Source: Liriodendron chinense (Eukaryota > Streptophyta > Magnoliopsida > Magnoliales > Magnoliaceae). From it: a stretch of 64,000 nucleotides of DNA. Under the pieces are notes generated by a model, which saw nothing but the letters and a program-made list of their open reading frames with translations, searched no databases and was not told the origin of the DNA. This document shows positions 33,484 through 43,044 of the stretch, piece after piece. A program made the position numbers and the translations under genes. Location: assembly GCA_003013855.2 (NCBI GenBank), contig PVNU02001430.1, positions 372,001 to 436,000 on the forward strand, read 5' to 3'. Position 1 is the first letter of the stretch; the number at the start of each line of letters is the position of its first letter.

Positions 33484-34591
33484 GTAGGTAGGTTAGGATT
33501 TATTTTTCTGAAATTAGGATTGAATAAGTCTCATCAAGACAATGGAAGATGCTAGAATTGATCAACTTGCTACCCCAGGTACTCTCGTTCTCACTCTCCT
33601 TTGTTTTATTTCATTGCTCTCATGTCATGCATATTGCATATCTTGTTACATTGAGGACAATGTAAGCTTTTGGTTGGGGGGTGAGATTCCTTAGATGAAT
33701 CTACTAGCTTTTGTGACGTTTCGAGCAATTATGTAGAAAATTTTCGATTTTTCTAAAATTCAAAACTCTTTTGGAAAACTTTGTTTCTATGCATTTGGAA
33801 TGATACGAGTATAAGAAGAGAAGATACGAAGTGAGTGATGTTGCAAGCTTTGAACTTCTCTTAATATAATGGTTTTATATGTGAATTCCCCTATTTATGT
33901 GATTGATAGAAAATTTGAACACTTTTACACCTAGTTCACATTACACGATTTTCATGGGTTGAAAGGATTATGTGATTTGTGGATTAGCTAGACTTTGATT
34001 TAAGGTTTTGAGAAACCAAGCCAGGGTAATTTGTCCATCCTTGTCCATGGGAAAATAACGAAAGATATGGATTTCTAAAAATCCTATCTAATTTAAAAGA
34101 AAAAGGAAAATGAAGGATGAAATTGGGAATGATGGAAAAATGGTGGAAAATTCTGAAAAGGGCTACCTATTACCAACCGGGGGATGGTCTACCCGTAACC
34201 AAAGCCGAAAATGGGACGTAGTGTGAAAGCCATCGGAAGGACGGTAAGGCAAATTCCTGTCATAGGCTTGTTGTTGCTCTATACACCTTGAGATCTATAG
34301 TTTAGTTGATCTATGAAGAAGATAATCCCAGAAACTTATGAGATGAACTTTCACTATGCACACTAGGTTGAATTTGTTCGAGTTCTTCTATTTATCAATC
34401 AATCAGTGGGAATTTCATATGGACACTTATTATGTTTTAAGAGTTTAAGGTTTTAATGTCTATCACCTAATTTTTCCAAATTTTATACTTATATGTCTTG
34501 GAATGGATAGAAACATGGTTTCTGAAGGAGAGTTGGTTTTTGGAGGTTTGAACTTGTTTCATGCATGTTTTGCTCAGGACTAACAAAAAGC
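33484..34591 (+). other. N2 3' untranslated region
   Basis: No gene is seen. It holds an inner polypurine-like tract at 33672-33683 and the shared Athila block at about 34155-34252. Confidence 0.7.
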
Positions 34592-34603
34592 TGGTTGGGG
34601 GTG
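34592..34603 (+). other. N2 polypurine tract
   Basis: TGGTTGGGGGTG abuts the 3' LTR, about 920 bp after the inner tract. Confidence 0.78.
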
Positions 34604-36529
34604 TGTTGAGCCTCCAATTTATACATGATATAGCCCATTACATCACATTATATCTATGGTTTGCATGTTTAAATGACCCATCTAATACATATTTTGTGAT
34701 TGTAGGAATGAGAGTGGCTTTGCCCAATTGGTGACCAAAATGGCACATTTAGGAATCTTGGATGAAGACCCAAGGTGGGCCAAAGAAAGAAGAAACCAAA
34801 GAGAGGAAGAAGAGAAGAAAAGAAAGAAGAAAGAATGCAGAAAAGTGGTACGACCGGTCAAGACCGGTCGGCCACATGGGCAGCCTTCTACAGAGGCTGC
34901 TGGAGCAAGGAAAGACAAGCTAGACCGGTCAAGACCGGTCGGCCAGCCCTGTCCGACCGGTCTTGACCGGTCGGCCATGCAATTTCGCACTTCCAGATTC
35001 CAAACAGCAGGCTATTCCCGTGTCTGACTTTTCAGATCAGTTTTCTGGGTCCATCTTGATGATATTTGGAAATCCAACACATCCATGTCGAAGAGGAGCT
35101 CGACGCCGAAATAACCCAAGTGGTTTCGTGTCGATCGGAGCTACGGATTGAACGTGGTGGTCAAAACAATACGAACTGTCCAGAAAGTTTCAGATTTCGC
35201 TGTTCCACTCTGGGCCGGTCCAAGTGACCCATCATTGATGATATGAAGAATATACTTTGACCATCTTTTAGACCACATCCATATATGAATAACCACAAAA
35301 GTTTTAGATCAAAAGGATGTGTGGTTTGATCGTACCGGTTGAGGAAAGATGGATCATCCAGAAAGATCCAACTGCGTAGATTTTATAAAAGGCCAGAGTG
35401 TTCTAATTTTCGGACCACATTCTGGAATTGTTTTGGACAATCTAATCTGTTCATCATGTAGGGGAGGGCGTTTTCTACCAATGTGCAAAATTTGAGATCA
35501 ATCCGACCTCTGTACACTCCAGGGCGTTGAAAGTAAGATGACTGGTTCTGAAGGCACCCGAATTGCGCGATTTTGAGAGGCAGTCGCTGATCTGATTGGT
35601 GGGCCCATTCAGAAGATAATCTTGGAAATCTAAATCATCTATGAGGAAGATCACAATACAAGGAAGCTACAAATCAAATTTGAAGGCAATCCGACCATTG
35701 GTTAAGCTGTACGAAGCGAAACAAAATCTGTTGTGTTGCGGTACTCTTACTGTATTATAAAAGGAAGTGTTCTCTTCTATTCCAAATCAAGCAAGGACGT
35801 GGGAAGCAAGGAGTTCAAGTCCTAGGAGGCTACTTAGCCTCCTACAGCTAGTTTTTCTTCCTTTTCTTAGTTCTAGTTCTAGTTTTAATATGCTTTTCCT
35901 TAGCTAACCTCTTAGCTAGAGCTAAAGGTGAAATTTGTAGTTGGTTCCAATGCTTTAATTCTTTTATTTCAAGTACCCTTTTCTTAATTTTGGATTTTGA
36001 AGTTCTAGTTTGAATAAAGTTTGGTTTTTTAGAAGTTTTGTGAGAGTTTGTGTGCTCCAGACATGAATTCCTTGCAATTCTCTGAGATTACCATGATTGG
36101 GTTGTTTGAATTCGAATTGTAGTAACCCTTGAGCATGTCATAGTCCATAGGCATGGCTATTACTCCGAAGGCTACAAGTTCAAGTTCTATGTGCTTCATT
36201 AGAACTAGAAATCTGATTTCCAAATTTAAGTGGGACTGTTTGTGCTTGAATGTTATATCTTCCAATTAGATGAGAGATAGGACTTTGATTTTAATTGTGT
36301 TGTACTTGGATGAATGGATTGGCATTGGACTACTACAAGTGGATCCTTGATGCTCTAGTTCTTCTTATCTTCAAATTTTCCTATTTCATGTGAAAAACTA
36401 CTTCCTTAAACTTCTTAGATTCTAGTTATTAGAGTACTTTGAATTGTTTACCTCTTTCCCTGTGGATCGACCTCAGTCTTACCGAGATTTATTATTACAT
36501 CGCAGCCTTACACTTGAGGCGAGCAAACA
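34604..36529 (+). repeat. N2 3' LTR
   Basis: This 1926-bp copy runs TGTTGAGCC to GCAAACA, with three palindromes (34851-34976), a TATA box at about 35756 and the same mosaic layout as the 5' copy. Confidence 0.94.
34851..34976 (+). promoter_or_regulatory. Palindrome cluster, N2 3' LTR (3 units)
   Basis: Units lie at about 34851, 34921 and 34951. Their order and spacing differ from the 5' copy, which again shows instability of the units. Confidence 0.65.
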
Positions 36530-36609
36530 TTAGGCGCTGGTTCGGTAATGTCAGGCGGAGGTAACGTCTGCCTTGAAGTGAAAGGATGAACCGTCTTTTT
36601 AGGAGGCAT
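36530..36609 (-). pseudogene. T1 gag start (separated by N2)
   Basis: The ATG at 36609 starts MPPKKTVHPFTSRQTLPPPD about 50 bp after the primer site. Twenty-six codons later it reaches the N2 insertion and continues in the same frame at 29678. Confidence 0.85.
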
Positions 36610-36657
36610 GGTGGGAGATCTCAATCAGTGATTAGAATGGCTAATCCTGACAATCTG

Positions 36658-36675
36658 TTCCCACAGACGGCGCCA
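36658..36675 (-). other. T1 primer binding site
   Basis: On the minus strand TGGCGCCGTCTGTGGGAA starts three bases after the LTR. It differs from the tRNA-Asp site of the Athila elements after GGCGCCGT. I do not assign the tRNA. Confidence 0.8.
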
Positions 36676-36895
36676 ATTTGTTTACGTCGGATTTGGTAAC
36701 AGGATCCTCCAGACGTCCACCTTCCTTCAAGCCAGCTTCCTTTCGAACCTGAAAGAACACAAGAGAAAACTAAAGGTGGTCGGCGTCCAGCTGTTGGCCC
36801 TTCGAAGCTTAAGTCAGATGGGATATGGTTGTAAAAGGAAGCAGCGGGATATCAGCATAGAGATTGTGTACCTTTCTCATCTATGAGGCCATCCA

Positions 36896-36903
36896 TTTAT
36901 ATA
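36896..36903 (-). promoter_or_regulatory. TATA box of T1 LTR
   Basis: TATATAAA on the minus strand lies about 490 bp into the LTR. It is the only good TATA box seen there. Confidence 0.55.
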
Positions 36904-37200
36904 GATTCAAGTGATCCAATCTATTACGCAAGACGTTAAGATTACTGCTGATTTCTGAGGATAAGATGTTTATCCTGTTGATCCCTAGATAAGGGGATGG
37001 CCTGGTCTAATTAAACATCTGATCGATTACGTTCCCTGATGGCGATCCCCTGAGATTCGGAGCTACGAACAAAGATAAGCCTAAAATAGGTATATATGGG
37101 CTGCTGGTACTAAAAAGGCGGAGGACGTTCGGGCTCGGGGATAACTTCTCGCATATTGAGATGCAGAACCTTTCAACGACCACAAATCGAGATGCTCGCA

Positions 37201-37320
37201 TATTCAGAAGTGTATACTGTACTTTCCTGATATGCGAGCCTCGACCAGAAGGGCTCGGTGGTTCGGAAGTTGCGTACCGTACCTTTCCAATATGCGAGCT
37301 GCGACCATGAGGGCTCGCAG
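37201..37320 (-). repeat. 60-bp direct repeat in T1 LTR (2 copies)
   Basis: 37201-37260 and 37261-37320 align base for base with about 75-80 percent identity and share ATATGCGAGC and AGGGCTCG. Part of a third copy of the GGCTCGCAGG end follows. They lie in U3, upstream of the TATA box. Confidence 0.75.
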
Positions 37321-37395
37321 GTTGAATACCGTCACAAAGGCGCTCGCAGGCCTCGAGTCTTCGCTATCTTCAACCACTGCAATTTGGCTATAACA

Positions 37396-38276
37396 CTGTG
37401 TATTAGGATGATTGATCTTCTAGTCTGATGGAGGTATAGAGTAGTTTGGATTAGGATTTTGTTGCTTTTAGTTTGCTTTTTCATAGGTTTGATAGAAGGA
37501 GGTAGAATTTCGGTTTTTGTTCTCTCAGGTCCTCTCATCCCTCATCCCCTTTATGTTATATTTGCTCTCATGTTCTGCTCATTGCATATCTTTTACATTG
37601 AGGACAATGCAAGAATTGGTTGGGGGGTGTGTGGGATCACTAGGATGAATCCAGTGTTTTGTAACATCTTGAGCAATTATGTAGAACTTTTTCAATTTTT
37701 CTACAAATTCAAAACTCTATTGGAAAACTTTGTTTCTATGCATTTGGGATGGTGTGAATATAAGAAAAAGGAGAGGTAAAGTGGGTAAAGTTGAATATCT
37801 TGAATAATCTCTAAGATACTAGTTTTATATGCGAATCCCCCTATTTTTATGATTGATAGAATTCTAAACACTTTTATACCTAGTTCACATTACATGATTC
37901 TCATGCTTTGAAAGGATTATGTAGAATTGTGAATTGGTTAAGTTTGGATTTGAGGTGTTGAGAAACCAAGCCAGGGTACTTGGTCCATTCTTATCCATGG
38001 AAAATAACGAAAGATATGGATTTCTAAAAATCCTATCTAATGAAAAAGAAAACGGAAAGGAAGGATGAAAATATGGGAGTGATGGAAAATATGGTGGAAA
38101 TTTCAAAAAGGGCTACCTATTACCAATCGGGGGATGGTCTAACCGTAACCAAAATTGGAAATGGGATGTAGTGTGAAAGCCGTCGAAAGGACGGTAAGGC
38201 AAATTCCTGTCATAGGTTTGTTGTTGATCTATACACCATTGAATCCATACCTTAGTTAATTCATGAAGAAGGTAAC
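37396..38276 (+). mobile_element. A5: tail of an Athila-like element
   Basis: It begins at the last codons of an Athila integrase (the VYQDD ending of A1 is recognisable, with TAG for CAG) and continues through the 3' untranslated region. It keeps the inner polypurine-like tract (37618-37629) and the shared block (about 38113-38212). T1 cut it on the left and T2 on the right, so its LTRs are outside the visible part. No intact gene. Confidence 0.85.
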
Positions 38277-38419
38277 TGTTGGGGCTTAAATTTGTACCCA
38301 TTGTAAAACGACATCCCATGGTCTAGTGGCAATGATTTGGATAAGTTTCGAGGCCGGGAGAGCTCCGAAAATGCCAGCACAACCCTGATCACTTGGTAGC
38401 GACCAAAATCCATAAACAA

Positions 38420-38880
38420 CATTTCGGAGCGGACCTGGACATGCGCTTCACTGCCAAATGATTCGAAATGTCCTAAAACCCTTAACCTGCAAGTTTCAAA
38501 GTCATCCGATGCATATTTTTACCTGCGCACCTCGAAATACGTTTCATCCCCGTTTGGAGCTGACCGAAAAGGTCCGTAAGCCAACAGCTACCATTTTAGA
38601 GCGGAACTGGACATGCGCTTCACCGCCAAATGATCCGAAATGTCTTAAAACCCTTAACCTGCAAGTTTCAAAGTCATCCGGTGCATATTTTTACCTGTGC
38701 ACCTCGAAATGTGTTTCATCCTCGTTTGGAGCTGACCAAAAAGGGTCCGTAAGCCTACAGCTACCATTTCAGAGTGGAACTGGACATGCGCTTCACCGCC
38801 AAATGATCCGGAGTGCCCCAAAACCCTTAAATAGCAAGTTTGAAGTCATTACGATGCGTATTTCCATGCGCACGCTCCCC
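38420..38880 (+). repeat. T2 LTR repeat A (about 2.6 copies, 172-173 bp)
   Basis: The phrase CTGGACATGCGCTTCAC recurs at about 38435, 38607 and 38780. Each is followed by CCAAATGATCCG, AAAACCCTTAA and TTTGGAGCTGACC blocks. The third copy is partial and diverged. Confidence 0.9.
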
Positions 38881-39145
38881 GGAACAACGTTCCTATACGA
38901 CAAGCCGACCCGGAGGCTCCAAATTAGCAAGGAAGTACCAAAATTAGCAACATCTGGACTTCCACACCCTACCCCATTCATTCAGGAGGTCAATCATAGC
39001 CTAGAAGTGGCTTGGCGAAAGTGAGTGCATGTCTAGAAAACGTAGTTGTCCTTTGGAGGTCCCTCATCGGAGATGAAATGCTAAAATTTTCTAAGTGCTG
39101 GAATCCTGAAAATCTGGCTAAGTAGTGGGAAAGCGCCGGCAAAGC

Positions 39146-39890
39146 ACATGCGCCTGGCCTCCAACCACATGCGCTTGCACTCTATCAGTGAAAGGAAGTG
39201 AATGAAACACTTTTCCGAAAAGCGCCAGGAAATGCGCCGGTAAAGCACATGCGCCCGGATCCTCCACATGCGCATGGTGCATTTTTCTCACATGTGCTTG
39301 GTTTTGTTTTCTAGCACATGCACCGGAAAATACCTGCCGGGCAAACCTGAACCCGATTATCCCCTATAAATAGTGAAGTCACTTCACTCATCAGCACGAG
39401 ATCATCCCTCGCCGACCTCAGAGTGATGTAAGCACCACATGCGCTTGCTTTCTCTCCTCTCGCCGGATGCCTTGGCCGGAGTGGATTCCCTCGCCGGAAA
39501 CCCTCTCCGAAAAGGGATTTCCTCACCGGAATCCCAAGTTCAGGAAAAAAATCCTGAAATTTTCTAAGTGCTGGGCACATGCGCCGGCATATCCCCCACA
39601 TGCGCCGGCTTTTTCCACCACATGCGCCGGCTTTTCTGGCCGAAAAATCTTGAAAGTCCTCTAAGTCTGGGAGGGACATGCGCCCACTCCTTAGGTCCAG
39701 GCGCATGTGCACCACCACATGCGCCGGGATTGCCTCTCGAACTCCCATTTTTCATGAAAAACGGGGCCACATGCGCCCGGGAGATGCCACATGCGCCGGC
39801 TCCCTACCACATGTGCTTGAAAGCTCCACCATCACCACATGCGCTTACATCAGCATGACATGTGCCTGCACCACACCCCCCATGCGCCTG
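39146..39890 (+). repeat. T2 LTR ACATGCGC motif cluster
   Basis: About 18-20 copies of CACATGCGC, often followed by CGG, TTG or CTG, lie in 750 bp, some as CACATGTGC. Spacing is irregular. CACATG is a CANNTG (E-box) core. Three related copies lie in repeat A. The cluster spans the predicted promoter. Confidence 0.85.
39365..39372 (+). promoter_or_regulatory. TATA box of T2 LTR
   Basis: TATAAATA lies in CCCCTATAAATAGTGAAG, a strong plant TATA context. It would give a U3 of about 1.1 kb and an R-U5 of about 2.5 kb. Confidence 0.7.
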
Positions 39891-40260
39891 GACGCTGATG
39901 GGAGGGGTGGACCTTCCGTCGCGCTGCCCGCCTTTGTCCGAGATCGAATTTTGATGAAGTCGCCTCTCCTAGATGCGTCTCGATGAGTTCTATCCATCCA
40001 CCGGATCAGATTCTCCAATGGTTAATGATAAGTGGTCCAAATCAGTGTTTTGGCCCAAAATGACCAACACTTAGCCAATTTGGCAGCCCCAGAAATCCTT
40101 CCGAAAGAGCCAAAAACGGCCTAAAACGAGTAGAATCGGGCGGAATTGGACCGAGCCCGAGAGGGAAACTTTTCTTCTACTTGACATGATACACCATAAT
40201 CATGCACTGCGATGAGGTTATCCGATCTCAGGACCCTCGAATACCCTAATCAAGCGGTCA

Positions 40261-40680
40261 GCAGGTCCACTACTTAGTCGTTTTCAGCCCTGGGAAGTGC
40301 CCTGTTGGCCCGAAAATTGACTTCTGCTAAGCAAATCGAAATGTGATCGCACCGCGATCTTCGTGGACATAATCTACCCTTGTTCCGAGACGGTCATCAA
40401 TAATATTCACCGATCTCCCCAATCAAACCGCAAACAGGTCCACTACTTAGTCGTTTTCAGCCTTGGGAAGTGCCCTGTTGGCCCGAAAATTGACTTCTGC
40501 TAAGCGAATCGAAATGTGATCGCACTGCGATCTTCGTGGACATAATTCACCCCTGTTCCGAGATGGTCATCAATTATATTGACCGATCTCCCCGAACAAA
40601 CCGCAAACAGGTCCACTACTTGTCGTTTTCAGCCCTAGGAAGTGCCCTGTTGGCTTGAGAATTGACTAGTGCCAGTTGAA
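40261..40680 (+). repeat. T2 LTR repeat B (about 2.4 copies, 173 bp)
   Basis: CAGGTCCACTACTT recurs at 40262, 40435 and 40608, exactly 173 bp apart, followed each time by GTCGTTTTCAGCC and GTGCCCTGTTGGC. The unit is unrelated to repeat A in sequence. Confidence 0.92.
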
Positions 40681-41189
40681 ATCAACCGCGATCTCAAAGA
40701 CGCTGAGGCAAAGCTGAAGTACTCAGGCTATCCAACAGCCGAGTCAAGCATTCGCGGGGTACTGATCCCCATTATTCATAAGAAATTGGCATATTTGGGT
40801 ACCCATCGGACCCTATACTTAGCCACTTGCAGGCATCGGAGATAGCCGATCCAGCCCATTGAGTTTGAATCCTCAAAAGATCTTGGCTCGATAAAGCCTA
40901 CTTGATCCCAAACGGATCATCGGAAAATACTCAGAAGAAAGAGCGTTCTCGAAGACGAGTCACCCGACTCCAGAAGAAATACATTTACTTTACTGTACAA
41001 AGCTTTATTCATCCCGGATAAAGGTCCGAGGCTAAACCTAAGGGGTTATGGTTACCACGAGAAACCACAAACAAAGAGTTCTAACTAAGCTTGAAATATC
41101 TTGCTACGGACCGCCACTATGAAAAAGACAGTCGATGCCCTACCCATCGACAACGGGTCCGTCGGTTGAGCTGATGAGGTAGTTGCGGA

Positions 41190-41490
41190 TTGCTTTCCTA
41201 AGGTCACCCGTCATAAAAATAAGGGCACGGGCTTTAGGTTATGCCGACCAACATTTCGATGTTCGTGTATTCCAGCGGTCACCTGTGCACAGTAACGGCG
41301 CGGGCCCAGAGTTACACCACTTAATTAAAAAACCTCGTTCGGGAACGTTGTGGAGTGCTTTCCTAAGGTCACCCGTCATAAATGTACGGGCGCGGGCCTT
41401 GGGTCATGCCGACCAACATTCGAGGATCGTGTATTCCAGCGGTCACCTGTTCACAATGACAGGCGCGGGCCCCGAGTTGCACCACTCGAA
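41190..41490 (+). repeat. T2 LTR repeat C (2 copies, ~165 bp)
   Basis: TGCTTTCCTAAGGTCACCCG starts at 41191 and 41356. Both copies run through ATGCCGACCAACATT, GTGTATTCCAGCGG and GGCGCGGGCCC. Confidence 0.9.
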
Positions 41491-41907
41491 TCCTGACAGT
41501 CTCTCAACCTGGATAGTCCGAAAGAAAATGGGACATAGACATTCGGCGTGTCTAACAAATGTGGCTCAGTCCATAACAAGAAAACAAAGGTCTATAAGAC
41601 CATGAACTCAAGACCATAATCCCCGGCGGATTAGTCTTTTGCCTTCCAATCAAGGGTGATCAACCGTTGATGTAATTAAAGGCTCGTGACCAGTATCACA
41701 GCCTGGAATGTAAAAGATCTCAGAATCTCTGGAATAAAATTCGCCTTGCGATATCTCTCTCTTGTGTACACTTTGTGATTGCTTATGATTGTCTATGAAT
41801 GTCTCTATACTCAGAATTCCCCCAGAATAAAATAAACACGAAAAAAAGAAAGAAGGACTGCTGACGAGTAGTTTTGATCTCTCTCCTTTTTCTAAGTTCT
41901 AACAAAC

Positions 41908-41925
41908 TGGTGACTCTGCTGGGGA
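41908..41925 (+). other. T2 primer binding site
   Basis: TGGTGACTCTGCTGGGGA begins three bases after the LTR, a form common in Tat/Ogre-type elements. I do not assign the tRNA. The leader 41926-42318 has no gene. Confidence 0.75.
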
Positions 41926-42248
41926 TTATTCAATACCAGGATCTCTGGTTATTTCTGAGTAAATAGACATTCTGCGATAAATCATTTGCAGACACTAATG
42001 TGTACATGGGAAAGGTTACCGCAAGGAGAAATGTTCGGCGCCTTCACGGGCGCCAAACTGGCGACTCTCAACGGGAACGTTCTTCCCTTCATCTTTAAGG
42101 CAAAAGAATTTCGAAGCTTTGCATAGCATGCATGTAGTTTGTACTTGTATGTTTCTGTCTATCCACTGTCAAGCCGTATCGCGATTGGTAAGGTCGCGTC
42201 CTCTCTCTTTCCCAAGCGCGCAGAATATTCTAATGCGTGTATGACTGT

Positions 42249-42313
42249 GCAGAGAGAGAGAGAGAGATAGAGAGAGAGAGAAAGACAGAAAGAGAAAGAC
42301 AGAGAAAGAACCA
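42249..42313 (+). repeat. (GA)n microsatellite in T2 leader
   Basis: A purine run of GAGAGA followed by AAAGACAGA-type units lies just before the gag ATG. Confidence 0.9.
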
Positions 42314-42318
42314 AACAA

Positions 42319-43044
42319 ATGGCATCTACGATGATCTTCTTAGCAGCCGGAGGATTTTACTTCCCCCATCTGGTAGCAACCTCTGAAGCCGGATGGCAGA
42401 TTGTGCAGAAGCGCAAGACCGTCAAGAAGACTGAGAACAAGAAGGTTATCCCAGTTGAGACGGAGAGGACAACAAGGGTGCAGGGCAGAACAAAGAGACA
42501 GTGGAAGCCAGTCTACAGGGGCGACGCCCGCGACTCCGGCAGAACTACCGTGTCAGCCAGGCCAGAGTTCTCCTTCGCCGATATCAACTTCCCAGCAATA
42601 CCGAAGACAACATCGTCAGCAAAGATACCGAACAGATCCGCTGTTCAACAGTCGACTAAGACGACGATGAAGACAATCCCTACTGAAGCTACCGTGATCA
42701 AGACGAGGCTGCAGCGAGCGCAAGTAATGATGGTGCAGGTCACCGAAGGAGAGGCAAGTGAGCAATACCCAGAGCTGCCTCCAATCCAAGAACAGATAGA
42801 TGAGATTATCCAGGTCCAAGAGGACATGGCCAGAGAGATGAGAGAGATGAAAGAAGCACTGTTGGCTCTAGTTGCCCAGGGGGCAAACAGAAGCCCAGCC
42901 GTACCTACTCGACAGTCTGTGGAGGAATGCCAGGGGGCAGCAGGAGAACCAGCTACCGCCGAACCACAAGCTCGCCCGAGAAACGTTGTGTTCGGACGTG
43001 TACCGCCACTGCCGTCTCAAGCCACGAGAGAAGAACTGTCCTAG
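42319..43044 (+). pseudogene. T2 gag, N-terminal region
   Basis: The ATG at 42319 starts MASTMIFLAAGGFYFPHLVA, the first ATG after the leader purine run. The 241-residue stretch is basic in its first third and has a coiled-coil-like segment (IDEIIQVQEDMAREMREMKE) near residue 160. TAG at 43042-43044 fits CAG to TAG, and the same frame continues as capsid. This is the front of a polyprotein that would form the particle. Confidence 0.8.

Larger units (their letters stand above)
29684..36529 (+). mobile_element. N2: non-autonomous Athila-related LTR retrotransposon (complete)
   Basis: A 6846-bp element with LTRs of 1929 and 1926 bp, TTAGG duplications, a degraded tRNA-Asp primer site and a 2991-bp interior that matches N1 in length and order. 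It encodes only the acidic N1-type ORF. The LTR is mosaic: its first ~100 bp and last ~600 bp resemble A2, and its middle resembles N1. It is inserted in the gag of T1. Confidence 0.93.
27652..37395 (-). mobile_element. T1: Tat-lineage Ty3/gypsy element (right part, with 5' LTR)
   Basis: Once N2 (29684-36529) is removed, this holds, on the minus strand, a 717-bp LTR (36679-37395), a primer site, gag from 36609 and the aspartic protease down to 27652, where N1 is inserted. The rest of pol and the other LTR would lie before the window. The gag-to-protease order and the DTGSSADILY motif fit the Tat lineage. The element is inserted in the pol end of A5; CTGTG (37396-37400) is the expected right duplication. 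Confidence 0.85.
36679..37395 (-). repeat. T1 5' LTR (717 bp)
   Basis: On the plus strand it starts TGTTTACG and ends TATAACA, giving TG...CA ends in both senses. It abuts the primer site on one side and A5 on the other. Confidence 0.85.
38277..41904 (+). repeat. T2 5' LTR (3628 bp)
   Basis: It starts TGTTGGGGC and ends GTTCTAACA just before the primer site. It contains a threefold ~172-bp repeat, a cluster of ACATGCGC motifs around the TATA box, a threefold 173-bp repeat and a twofold ~165-bp repeat. The second LTR is not in the window, so the limits rest on the TG...CA ends, the A5 break and the primer site. ORFs within it are chance readings of repeats. Confidence 0.82.

Noticed and set aside
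39467..39986. Overlapping ORFs with HAPA or TCAG repeats
   Set aside because: They arise from the repeated CACATGCGC motif in the T2 LTR and lie on both strands.
41183..41605. 140-residue ORF with an internal repeat
   Set aside because: It is a chance reading across repeat C in the T2 LTR, with no known motif and no support as a gene.
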